A DNA stretch of 63,760 bases from Duganella sp. BJB480 (lineage in GTDB: Bacteria; Pseudomonadota; Gammaproteobacteria; Burkholderiales; Burkholderiaceae_D), in assembly GCA_003416985.1 (NCBI GenBank), contig QVIN01000019.1:1-63760 (forward strand), in the 5' to 3' direction. Positions 23,618 to 32,380 of this stretch are shown here, one piece after another. The notes below the pieces were generated by a model that worked only from the letters and a program-made list of their open reading frames with translations, was not told the DNA's origin and searched no databases. The position numbers and the translations under genes were made by a program. Numbering within the stretch: position 1 is the first letter of the stretch; each line of letters starts with the position of its first letter.

Positions 23618-25018
23618 ATGTCCTTCCTGATTGTTCTTGCCGCGCTCGTGTTCCTGATGCTGGCCGCCTATCGCGGCTACAGCGTGATCCTGTTCGCGCC
23701 GGTGGCGGCGCTGGGCGCCGTCCTGCTGACCGATCCCGGCGCGGTGGCGCCGGTGTTCAGCGGCATCTTCATGGAGAAGATGGTCGGCTTCGTCAAGCTG
23801 TACTTCCCGGTGTTCCTGCTGGGCGCCGTGTTCGGCAAGCTGATCGAGCTGTCCGGCTTTTCCGAGTCCATCGTGGTGGCGGCCATCAAGTACATCGGCC
23901 GCTCCCGCGCCAACGCCGTCATCGTCGCCGTGTGCGCCTTGCTCACCTACGGCGGCGTGTCGCTGTTCGTGGTGGTGTTCGCGGTCTACCCCTTCGCTGC
24001 CGAGCTCTACCGTCAGAGCAACATCCCCAAGCGCCTGATGCCGGGCGCGATCGCGCTGGGCGCGTTCTCGTTCACCATGGATTCGCTGCCGGGCACGCCG
24101 CAGATCCAGAACATCATCCCCACAACGTTCTTTAAAACCACCGGCTGGGCCGCGCCGTGGCTGGGCGTGATCGGTTCGCTGTTCATCCTGGTGGTCGGCC
24201 TGAGCTTCCTCGAATGGCGCCGCCGCGCGGCCATGGCCGGCGGCGAGGGCTACGGCGCCACCGCCGCCAAGGAAGCCACGCGCGCCGCCAGCGCCGGCCT
24301 GCCGCATCCGCTGCTGTCGGTGGCGCCGCTGATCCTGGTGGGCGTGGCCAACTTCGTGCTGACCAAGCACATCCCCGGCTGGTACGGCGAGAGCTATGCG
24401 CTGACCACGGCGGCGCTGCCCGGCCTGCACGCGCCGGTGGCGGTGCCGATCAAGACCGTCATCGGCATCTGGGCGGTGGAGGGCGCGCTGTTGATGGGCA
24501 TCCTGCTGGTGGTGGCCACCGCCTTCAACCGCATCCGCAGCAGCTTCGCCGAGGGCACCAAGGCGGCGGTCGGCGGCGCGCTGCTGGCGGCGATGAACAC
24601 CGCGTCGGAGTACGGCTTCGGCGGCGTGATCGCTTCGCTGCCGGGCTTCCTGGTGGTGAGCGACGCGCTGCGCAGCGTGCCCAATCCGCTGGTGAACGCG
24701 GCGGTGTCGGTGAGCTCGCTGGCCGGCATCACCGGCTCGGCCTCGGGCGGCATGAGCATCGCGCTGGCGGCCATGGCCGACACCTTCGTCAAGGGCGCGC
24801 AGGCGGCCAACATTCCGCTCGAGGTATTGCACCGGGTGGTGGCGATGGCCAGCGGCGGCATGGACACGCTGCCGCACAACGGCGCCGTGATCACGCTGCT
24901 GGCGGTCACCGGGCTGACCCACCGCGAATCGTACAAGGAGATCTTCGCCATCACGCTGATCAAGACCACGGCGGTGTTCTTCGTGATCGCCGTGTACTAC
25001 CTGACCGGCCTGGTGTGA
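23618..25018 (+). CDS. GntP-family permease
   Basis: A 466-residue inner-membrane transporter with about twelve helices. Family features include LFAPVAALGAVLL at the N-terminus, the loop SFTMDSLPGTPQIQNIIPTTFF, and the C-terminal MASGGMDTLPHNGAVITLL. This is the branch that carries short organic acids such as gluconate, citrate or 3-hydroxybutyrate with protons. GGAG lies before the ATG. It is a monocistronic unit following the AT-rich patch and converging with a DUF2167 gene. The substrate is undetermined. Confidence 0.85.
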   Translation: MSFLIVLAALVFLMLAAYRGYSVILFAPVAALGAVLLTDPGAVAPVFSGIFMEKMVGFVKLYFPVFLLGAVFGKLIELSGFSESIVVAAIKYIGRSRANAVIVAVCALLTYGGVSLFVVVFAVYPFAAELYRQSNIPKRLMPGAIALGAFSFTMDSLPGTPQIQNIIPTTFFKTTGWAAPWLGVIGSLFILVVGLSFLEWRRRAAMAGGEGYGATAAKEATRAASAGLPHPLLSVAPLILVGVANFVLTKHIPGWYGESYALTTAALPGLHAPVAVPIKTVIGIWAVEGALLMGILLVVATAFNRIRSSFAEGTKAAVGGALLAAMNTASEYGFGGVIASLPGFLVVSDALRSVPNPLVNAAVSVSSLAGITGSASGGMSIALAAMADTFVKGAQAANIPLEVLHRVVAMASGGMDTLPHNGAVITLLAVTGLTHRESYKEIFAITLIKTTAVFFVIAVYYLTGLV

Positions 25019-25022
25019 CGGC

Positions 25023-25910
25023 TCAGCCGGCGCGCCGGCGTTGCGCCTGCGCGGCCTCGGGCCGCGCAGGCCGGCGGCCCAGCACCTTGTACAGCCAGAC
25101 GCCGCACACGGCCATGGCGATCAGCAGCAGTTGACTGAACCCCGGCAGCGCCACGGCCAGCTTGCCGAGCAGGCCCGGCTTGATGGCGCCGCCGCCGGCC
25201 GCCAGCGTCGCCAGGTCGTAGGCGGCCAGCCGGTCGGTCCTGGCGTCGAAGTCGGCGTAGCGCCGGCCCGCCGTGAAGGCGGCGGCCGCGGCCACCTGGT
25301 GGATCCCGCGCTTGACCTGCTCGAACTGGTTCATGCCGGCCACGCCGTTGAGCACCAGCGCGCCCTCGCGCCCCAGCAGGCGGACGTTGTAGCTCAGGCC
25401 GTTCTCGTTGCTGCCCTCGGTGTGCAATTCCTTGGCCCACGACAGCTGGTGCCGGGCGCGGTCGTAGCGCGGCGGCTCGGCCCAGCCGATCAGCGTCATC
25501 GCCGCGTAACCCTGCTCGCGGCGCGCGGTGTTGCGGTCGGCGACCGTCTCCTTCATCTGCGCCAGCAGCCCGGCGTAGTCGGCGCCGGCGTCGTCGTCGC
25601 GCACGTGGCCGTCCTGCTCATAGCCGATGATCACGCCCCAGCCGGCGGCGCCCAGCAGATCGACGCCGGCCGGCACGATCATGCCCAAGGTCGGCGGCCC
25701 CGGCGGATTGCCCCAGCTGTCGACCAGCACCTTGCGGGCATCGGCCGGGTCCAGGTAGCGCAGCTGCGGCGGCAGGTCCAGCGTGGCGACGCCGCCCGGC
25801 AGCGTGACCTTGCCGGCCATGGCGCGCAGGCCGTCCGGCGTGGAGGCGGCGCCGGCCAGCAGGGGCGGGCACAGGATCAGGCACAACAGGGCGGTCAGCG
25901 TGCGGCGCAT
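25023..25910 (-). CDS. DUF2167 membrane-anchored protein
   Basis: A 295-residue exported protein. A signal peptide (RRTLTALLCLILCPPLLAG) is followed by a periplasmic domain with the DUF2167 segments LPPQLRYLDPADARKVL, GWGVIIGYEQDGHVRDDDA and LIGWAEPPRYDRARHQLSWA, then a C-terminal membrane helix (LLLIAMAVCGVWLYKVL) and a basic tail. The ATG at 25910 has AGGAG five bases upstream; a GTG two codons earlier would overlap that site. The biochemical role of the family is not established. Confidence 0.85.
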   Translation of the reverse strand: MRRTLTALLCLILCPPLLAGAASTPDGLRAMAGKVTLPGGVATLDLPPQLRYLDPADARKVLVDSWGNPPGPPTLGMIVPAGVDLLGAAGWGVIIGYEQDGHVRDDDAGADYAGLLAQMKETVADRNTARREQGYAAMTLIGWAEPPRYDRARHQLSWAKELHTEGSNENGLSYNVRLLGREGALVLNGVAGMNQFEQVKRGIHQVAAAAAFTAGRRYADFDARTDRLAAYDLATLAAGGGAIKPGLLGKLAVALPGFSQLLLIAMAVCGVWLYKVLGRRPARPEAAQAQRRRAG

Positions 25911-26091
25911 CGTCACTCCTTGCTAGAAAAGCCATATCCTACAGGAAAGTATTGCGTATTTGGTAATTATTTTCGATAGTACGACGTTTGGCGAAAACGG
26001 GACGCGCGGTAGGCGCCGGCATGATTGCCGCGTAGTTGATTTCATGTCAGTATTGCCTCGCTGTTCAATTAAAAAAATTACGGAGACAGAT

Positions 26092-27750
26092 TTGAAAAAC
26101 ACCCTCTTCATTTGTTCGCTGCTTGCCGCCGCCACCGCACAGGCGGGCAGCGGTCCGGAGTTCGACGCCAAGCATTTGTCGCAAGACGTCAAGGTGCTGG
26201 CATCGGACGAGTTCGAAGGTCGCGGCCCGAACACGGCCGGCGAGACCAAGACCGTGGCCTACCTGATCGAGCAGTTCAAGGCGGCCGGCCTGCAACCGGC
26301 GGGCGACCTGCTCAAGGGCCAGAAGACCCAGCGCAGCTGGACCCAGGACGTGCCGCTGGGCCGCTTCGAGATCAAGGGCCCGGTCAAGCTGGTGGTCAGC
26401 GACGGCAACACCCGGCAGGAACTCAAACAGGGCGACGACATGGCCGTGCGCGCCGCCATGAACGGCAGCCGCCAGGTCGACTTCCGCAACGCGCCGCTGG
26501 TGTTCGTCGGCTACGGCGTCAACGCGCCCGAGCGCAAGTGGGACGACTTCAAGGGCTTCGACCTGCGCGGCAAGCTGGCGGTGGTGCTGATCAACGATCC
26601 CGACTTCGAGACCGGCGTCGGCGACTTCGGCGGCAAGGCCATGACCTACTACGGCCGCTGGACCTACAAGTACGAGGAGATGGCGCGCCGCGGCGCGCTG
26701 GGCACCATCATCGTGCACGAGACCGCGCCGGCCTCCTACGGCTGGGCCACGGTGAAGAACTCCAACACCAACGTCATGTACGACATCGTGCGCAAGCAGC
26801 CGGCGTCGGCCCACGCGCCGATGGAGGCGTGGATACAGCGCGACCTGGCGGTCGACCTGTTCAAGCGCGGCGGCCAGGATTTCGAGGCGCTCAAGAAGCT
26901 GGCGCAGACCCGCGCCTTCAAGCCGGTGCAGCTCAAGGGCGTGAACCTGAGCGCCAGCTACGCGGTGGACGCGCAGACCATCGTGTCGAAGAACGTGGCC
27001 GGCCGCGTGATCGGCAGCACCGCGCCGGAGCAGACCGTGATCTACAGCGCGCACTGGGACCACCTGGGCGTCGGCCTGCCGGACGCCAAGGGCGACAAGA
27101 TCTACAACGGCGCGGTCGACAACGGCACCGGCATCGCCGCGCTGCTGGAGCTGGCGCGCGCCTACGGCAAGGCGCCGGCGCCGCAGCGCAGCGTGGTGTT
27201 CCTGGCCGTCACGGCCGAGGAGAAGGGCCTGCTCGGCTCCGAGTACTACGCGGCCTATCCGCTGTATCCGCTGGCCGAGACGGCCGGCGTGATCAACATG
27301 GACGCGCTCAGCCCCTACGGCCCGGCGCGCAACTTCACCATCTCCGGCAGCGCCAAGCTGGACCTGCTGGACCAGCTGATCGCCAAGGCCAGGCAGATGG
27401 ACATGGCGTACGCGCCCGATCCGAAGCCCGAGGCGGGCCACTTCTTCCGCTCCGACCACTTCCCGTTCGCCAAGCGCGGCGTGCCGGCGATCTCGTTCGG
27501 CTCCGGCGACGACTGGATCGACGGCGGCCTGGCCGCCGGCCGCAAGGCGGAGGAGGACTACAACAGCAACAACTACCACCAGCCGTCGGACGAGTGGAGC
27601 GCCAACTGGCCGTTCACCGGCATGGCGCACGACCTCGGCCTGTTGTATGGCCTGGGCCGCGACCTGGCCGATTCCAACGCCTGGCCGAACTGGGCGCATG
27701 ACGCGGAATTCCGCGCCACCCGCGACGCCAGCTCGGCGCGCCGCAAATAG
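26092..27750 (+). CDS. secreted M28 family metallopeptidase (TTG start)
   Basis: A 552-residue dizinc aminopeptidase with an inserted PA domain. Translation starting at TTG 26092 gives a clean signal peptide (MKNTLFICSLLAAATAQA), and GGAG lies six bases before that codon; the upstream ATG-containing extension is not signal-like. Zinc ligands appear in YSAHWDHLG, GAVDNGTG, AVTAEEKGLLGS, INMDALS and YHQPSDEW. The PA-like segment is at about VGYGVNAPERKWDDFKGFDLRGK. It probably releases N-terminal residues from peptides outside the cytoplasm. It is followed by a strong terminator. Confidence 0.88.
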   Translation: MKNTLFICSLLAAATAQAGSGPEFDAKHLSQDVKVLASDEFEGRGPNTAGETKTVAYLIEQFKAAGLQPAGDLLKGQKTQRSWTQDVPLGRFEIKGPVKLVVSDGNTRQELKQGDDMAVRAAMNGSRQVDFRNAPLVFVGYGVNAPERKWDDFKGFDLRGKLAVVLINDPDFETGVGDFGGKAMTYYGRWTYKYEEMARRGALGTIIVHETAPASYGWATVKNSNTNVMYDIVRKQPASAHAPMEAWIQRDLAVDLFKRGGQDFEALKKLAQTRAFKPVQLKGVNLSASYAVDAQTIVSKNVAGRVIGSTAPEQTVIYSAHWDHLGVGLPDAKGDKIYNGAVDNGTGIAALLELARAYGKAPAPQRSVVFLAVTAEEKGLLGSEYYAAYPLYPLAETAGVINMDALSPYGPARNFTISGSAKLDLLDQLIAKARQMDMAYAPDPKPEAGHFFRSDHFPFAKRGVPAISFGSGDDWIDGGLAAGRKAEEDYNSNNYHQPSDEWSANWPFTGMAHDLGLLYGLGRDLADSNAWPNWAHDAEFRATRDASSARRK

Positions 27751-27783
27751 TCGCCAATTTAATTAAAAGGCAATAGAATACCT

Positions 27784-27818
27784 GCGCACCTGCTATAAAG
27801 CCGGTGCGCTTTTTTTTT
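27784..27818 (+). terminator. Rho-independent terminator after the M28 gene
   Basis: GCGCACC pairs with GGTGCGC around a 12-base loop, followed by nine T on the plus strand. Confidence 0.9.
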
Positions 27819-27850
27819 GCAGCCTGCCATTCCCCATCAAGGAGATCCGC

Positions 27851-30625
27851 ATGACCCTGTCCTTCCGCCGCACCATCCTCGCGGCCTCGATCGCGCTGGC
27901 CACCGCCGGCGGCGCGCTGCACGCCGCCGAGCCGGCCAAGTCCGCCAAGTCCGATATCGCCATCCCCGACATCCCGTACACCAAGTTCGCGCTGAAGAAC
28001 GGCCTCACCGTGCTGGTCCACGAAGACCACAAGACGCCGGTGGTGGCGGTCAACACCTGGTACCACGTCGGCTCGAAGAACGAGAAGCCCGGCAAGACCG
28101 GCTTCGCCCACCTGTTCGAGCACCTGATGTTCAGCGGCAGCGAGCACTTCAACGAGGGCACCTTCATCAACGCCATGGAGCGCATCGGCGCCACCAGCCT
28201 GAACGGCACCACCAACACCGACCGCACCAATTATTTCGAGAACGTGCCGACCTCGATGCTGGACTACACGCTGTTCGCCGAGAGCGACCGCATGGGCCAC
28301 CTGCTCGGCGTGCTGGACCAGAAGAAGCTGGACCTGCAGCGCGGCGTGGTGCAGAACGAGAAGCGCCAGGGCGAGAACCAGCCCTACGGCGTGGCGCGCC
28401 AGCTGCTGGCGGAGAACACCTGGCCGGCCGGCCATCCGTATTCGTGGACCGTGATCGGCTCGATGAAGGACCTGGACGCGGCCTCGATGAGCGACGTGCA
28501 GGAATGGTTCAAGACCAACTACGGCCCGAACAACGTGACCCTGGTGCTGGCCGGCGACATCACGCCGGAGCAGGCGCGCGAGAAGGTCGAGAAGTACTAC
28601 GGCGAGATCCCGGCCGGCCCGCCGCTGGCGCGGCAGGAGGCGTGGATCGCCAAGCGCACCGGTACCCATCGCGGCACCGTGCAGGACCGCGTGCCGCAGG
28701 CGCGCGTCTACCGTGTGTGGAACGTGCCGGGCTCGAACACCGCCAACGAGCCGCTGCTGGACCTGGCCGCGCGCGTGCTGGGCGGCGGCAAGACCTCGCG
28801 CTTCTACAAGCGCCTGGTGTACAAGGACCAGCTGGCCACCAGTGCCAGCGCCAGCAACTACACGTCGGAGATCGCCGGCCAGTTCACGGTGGTGCTCAAC
28901 GCGCGTCCCGGCGCCGACAGCCACAAGCTGGAACAGGCCGCCGACGAGGAGCTGCGCGCGCTGATGAAGTCCGGCCCCACCGCCACCGAGCTGGAACTGG
29001 CCAAGACCGCCATCCTGGCCGACTTCACCCGCATCGTCGAGCGCGTCGGCGGCTTCGGCGGCAAGAGCGACATGCTGGCCACCTGCGCCACCTACACCGG
29101 CCAGCCGGACTGCTACAAGGACTACCTGAAGGCGGTCAAGGCCGCCACGCCGGCCGAAGTCAGGCAGGCCATGAACGCCTGGCTGGCCGACGGCGACTAC
29201 GTGCTGGACGTGCAGCCGTACCCGACCGGCCTGTCCGCCACCGCCAAGCTGGACCGCAGCGCGCCGCCGGCGCTGGGCCAGCCCGAGTCGCTCAAGCTGC
29301 CGGCCATGCAGAGCGCCACGCTGTCGAACGGCCTGAAGGTGGTGCTGGCCGAGCGCCACAGCGCGCCGGTGGTCAACCTGTCGATGCTGATCGACGCCGG
29401 CTACGCGTCCGACGCGCAGGACCTGCCCGGTCTGGCCAACCTGTCGCTGCGCATGCTGGAGGAGGGCACGCCGACGCGCGGCGCGCTGAAGATCAGCGAG
29501 GAGTTCGAGGCGCTGGGCGCCGAGTACTCGGCCAGCAGCAACCTGGACGGCGCCTTCGTCCAGCTCAACGCGCTCAAGGCCACGCTGCCCAAGGCGCTGG
29601 AGGTGTACGCCGACGTGCTGCTGCATCCGGCCTACGCCCAGAACGAGCTGGACCGCATGAAGAAGGACCAGCTGGCGTCGATCGCGCGCGAGAAGTCCAA
29701 TCCGCAATTGATGGCGCTGCGCGTGATGCCAAGCCTGATCTACGGCCAGGGCCACGCCTACAGCCTGCCGCTGACCGGCAGCGGCACCGAGGCGGCGGTG
29801 GCGCGCATAGGCCGCGACGACCTGGTCAAGTACCACCAGACCTGGTTCAAGCCGAACAACGCCACGCTGCTGGTGGTGGGCGACACCACGCTGGCGGAGA
29901 TCACGCCGCTGCTGGAAAAAACCTTCGGTGGATGGAAGGCCGGCGCGGTGCCGACGAAGAACGTGGCCCAGGTCGCGCCTGCCGAGAAGCCGGTGGTCTA
30001 CCTGATGGACAAGCCGGGCGCGCTGCAAAGCGTGATCTACGCCGCGCAGCTGGCGCCGCCGCGCAACGCGCCGGACGCCGTGCCGCTGCAGGTGGTCAAC
30101 AATATCTTCGGCGGCACCTTCAGCTCGCGCATCAATATGAACCTGCGCGAGGACAAGCACTGGTCGTATGGCGTGTACGCCGGGCTGCAGCCGGCGGTGG
30201 GCCAGCGCCTGTACCTGAGCACCTCGCCGGTGCAGACCGACAAGACCAGCGCGGCCTTGCAGGAGCTGGTGCAGGAATACGCCAACATCGCCGGCGCCAA
30301 GCCGATCACCGCAGCCGAGCTGAGCAGCGCGCAGGAAAACGAGACGCTGCGCCTGCCGGGTTCGTTCGAGACCTCGGGCCAGCTGGCCGGCGCCTACGGC
30401 ACCATCCTGCAATACAAGCTGCCGGCCGACTACTACAACACCTTCACCGGCACGGTGCTGGCGATGACGCCGGCGCAGGCCAACGCGCTGGCGGCGCGCA
30501 CCATCACGCCGGGCCGGTTGACCTGGCTGGTGGTGGGCGACCTCGGCAAGGTGGAGGCGAGCGTGCGCGCGCTGAACCTGGGCGAGGTGCGCAAGATCGA
30601 CGCCGACGGCAAGCCGCTGCCTTAA
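27851..30625 (+). CDS. secreted M16 family metallopeptidase, two-lobed
   Basis: A 924-residue protein with two M16 halves. The N-terminal half has the inverted zinc motif HLFEH (87-91), and the downstream Glu in NEKRQGENQPYG completes the site. The C-terminal half (from about MQSATLSNGLKVVLAERHSAP) lacks HxxEH, as usual for the inactive partner domain. The signal peptide is RRTILAASIALATAGGALHA. This architecture (pitrilysin-like, both halves in one chain) degrades short unfolded peptides enclosed between the halves. AAGGAG precedes the ATG, and a strong terminator follows. Confidence 0.9.
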   Translation: MTLSFRRTILAASIALATAGGALHAAEPAKSAKSDIAIPDIPYTKFALKNGLTVLVHEDHKTPVVAVNTWYHVGSKNEKPGKTGFAHLFEHLMFSGSEHFNEGTFINAMERIGATSLNGTTNTDRTNYFENVPTSMLDYTLFAESDRMGHLLGVLDQKKLDLQRGVVQNEKRQGENQPYGVARQLLAENTWPAGHPYSWTVIGSMKDLDAASMSDVQEWFKTNYGPNNVTLVLAGDITPEQAREKVEKYYGEIPAGPPLARQEAWIAKRTGTHRGTVQDRVPQARVYRVWNVPGSNTANEPLLDLAARVLGGGKTSRFYKRLVYKDQLATSASASNYTSEIAGQFTVVLNARPGADSHKLEQAADEELRALMKSGPTATELELAKTAILADFTRIVERVGGFGGKSDMLATCATYTGQPDCYKDYLKAVKAATPAEVRQAMNAWLADGDYVLDVQPYPTGLSATAKLDRSAPPALGQPESLKLPAMQSATLSNGLKVVLAERHSAPVVNLSMLIDAGYASDAQDLPGLANLSLRMLEEGTPTRGALKISEEFEALGAEYSASSNLDGAFVQLNALKATLPKALEVYADVLLHPAYAQNELDRMKKDQLASIAREKSNPQLMALRVMPSLIYGQGHAYSLPLTGSGTEAAVARIGRDDLVKYHQTWFKPNNATLLVVGDTTLAEITPLLEKTFGGWKAGAVPTKNVAQVAPAEKPVVYLMDKPGALQSVIYAAQLAPPRNAPDAVPLQVVNNIFGGTFSSRINMNLREDKHWSYGVYAGLQPAVGQRLYLSTSPVQTDKTSAALQELVQEYANIAGAKPITAAELSSAQENETLRLPGSFETSGQLAGAYGTILQYKLPADYYNTFTGTVLAMTPAQANALAARTITPGRLTWLVVGDLGKVEASVRALNLGEVRKIDADGKPLP

Positions 30626-30653
30626 GCGGCAGGGCGCCTCCGCGCCGGCGCAT

Positions 30654-30696
30654 CCCCGCCGGCCCTGCGCGATCAGGGCCGGCGGGGATTTTTTTT
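30654..30696 (+). terminator. Rho-independent terminator after the M16 gene
   Basis: A perfect 13-bp stem (CCCCGCCGGCCCT and its complement) followed by A and eight T on the plus strand. Confidence 0.92.
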
Positions 30697-30849
30697 CGCA
30701 CGCGGCAAGGCCGCGGCCTGCTCCGCCGCCGGCCGATGCCGAAGCGCGTATCGGGCGCGTTAAAAATGTGATTGGAGGGATTTTCGCCGCCGCCGTAGCA
30801 TGGGATGAGAATCAAAACAAAAAAACCCTCAATCGCAATGGAGACAACC

Positions 30850-32373
30850 ATGAAGCGTCTACTGTCATGCCTGGCCGTGCTGCTCTGCCTGGCCGGCCCG
30901 GCCTTTTCCGCGCGCGCCGCCATCACCATGAACACCAGCGTGCAATACAAGATCAAGAACGTCAACAGCGGCCTGGTGCTCGGCATCGACGGCGCCAGCC
31001 AGGCCGCCGGCTCCAAGGTGGTGCAATGGGCCGACAACGGCACCGCCGACCATCTGTGGCACTTCATGCCGATGGGGAATGGCCAGTACAACATCGAGAA
31101 CATGCTGACGCACCAGGTGCTGGGCGTGGCCAACGCCGGCACCGCCGACGGCGCGCAGGTCATGCAGTGGGCCGACAACGGCACCAGCGACCATCTGTGG
31201 ACCGTGACCCAGGCCGCCAGCGGCAACTTCCTGATCCAGAACGTCAACAGCGGCAAGTATCTGGAGGTGTTCCAGGCCAGTAACCTGAACACGGCCACCA
31301 TCGACCAGTGGGGCTCGACCGGCTGCACCTGCCAGGAATGGCAGCTGGTGAACACGCAGACCAGTCCGTACCCGGCGCCGCGCGCCGTGACGGGCGCCGG
31401 CATCTTCGTGCACGATCCGTTCATGCTGCGCGACGCCGGTGGCAAGTACTGGCTGTACGGCAGCCACCAGACGCTGGCCACTTCGACCGACCTCAACACC
31501 TTCACGCCGTACACCAGCTGCACCACCGCGCAGATGGGCGGCTACGCGCCGAACTGCCCGCCGATCGGGCCGGACTTCAGTTCGTGGAGCGGCCTGCAGA
31601 CGCCCAAGGGATGGAACAACGGCGCCAACACCGACATCTGGGCGCCCAGCCTGCTGCTGGCGAACGGCACCTACTACCAGTACTACTCGATACCTTACCT
31701 GCCGAGCTCGGGCGCGGAGGCGGTGATCGGCGTCGCCACCAGCTCGGCGCCGCAGGGACCGTGGACCGACAAGGGCTTCGTCACCAAGTCGTGGACCAGC
31801 AGCACCAACGCGCCGCCGGCCGGCTTCACCAAAACCACCGACAACGCCATTGATCCGGCGCCGTTCACCGACGCCAGCGGCAACTGGTGGATGGCCTGGG
31901 GCTCGTGGACCGACGGCACCCACCTGATGCAGCTGAATCCCGCCACCGGCCTGCAGTCGACCAGCAACACCACGGTGTACACGCTGGCGCGGCGCGGTTC
32001 GCCGACCTCGGCCGAGGAGGGCCCGTTCATCTACTACTACAACGGCTTCTACTATTATTTCGCGCCGATCAACGTGTGCTGCAGCAGCACCTCGCCGTAC
32101 CGCACCATCGTCGGCCGCTCGACCAGCGTGACCGGCCCGTACGTGGACCGTGGCGGCGTCGCGCTGACCGCCGGCGGCGGCACGATCCTGCTCAGCACCC
32201 ACGGCAACGTCATCGGACCTGGCGGCGGCAGCGTGTTCACCGACGCCGGCCACAACAACCGTCCCACCTTCGTCTACCACTACTACGACGGCAACAACAA
32301 TGGCCGGCCCACGCTGGGCATCAACCCGCTCGGCTTCACCGCCGACGGCTGGCCGTACGTGATGGCCAACTAG
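30850..32373 (+). CDS. secreted GH43 glycosidase with ricin-type lectin domain
   Basis: A 507-residue exported enzyme. A signal peptide (MKRLLSCLAVLLCLAGPAFSARA) precedes a CBM13/ricin-B lectin domain (about 28-165) with three QxW-type repeats (VQWADNGTADHLWHF, MQWADNGTSDHLWTV, IDQWGSTGC then EWQLV). A five-bladed GH43 domain follows, with catalytic D189 (VHDPFML), pKa-setting D335 (AIDPAPF) and acid E390 (EEGPFIYY). It is closest in pattern to endo-1,5-alpha-L-arabinanases. GGAG lies before the ATG at 30850, which is preferred over one at 30805. Confidence 0.87.
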   Translation: MKRLLSCLAVLLCLAGPAFSARAAITMNTSVQYKIKNVNSGLVLGIDGASQAAGSKVVQWADNGTADHLWHFMPMGNGQYNIENMLTHQVLGVANAGTADGAQVMQWADNGTSDHLWTVTQAASGNFLIQNVNSGKYLEVFQASNLNTATIDQWGSTGCTCQEWQLVNTQTSPYPAPRAVTGAGIFVHDPFMLRDAGGKYWLYGSHQTLATSTDLNTFTPYTSCTTAQMGGYAPNCPPIGPDFSSWSGLQTPKGWNNGANTDIWAPSLLLANGTYYQYYSIPYLPSSGAEAVIGVATSSAPQGPWTDKGFVTKSWTSSTNAPPAGFTKTTDNAIDPAPFTDASGNWWMAWGSWTDGTHLMQLNPATGLQSTSNTTVYTLARRGSPTSAEEGPFIYYYNGFYYYFAPINVCCSSTSPYRTIVGRSTSVTGPYVDRGGVALTAGGGTILLSTHGNVIGPGGGSVFTDAGHNNRPTFVYHYYDGNNNGRPTLGINPLGFTADGWPYVMAN

Positions 32374-32380
32374 GCCAAGG

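Noticed and set aside
27614..30412. 932-codon minus-strand frame over the M16 gene
   Set aside because: Antisense of a clearly coding M16 peptidase; no motif and a Val/Gly/Arg-rich composition.
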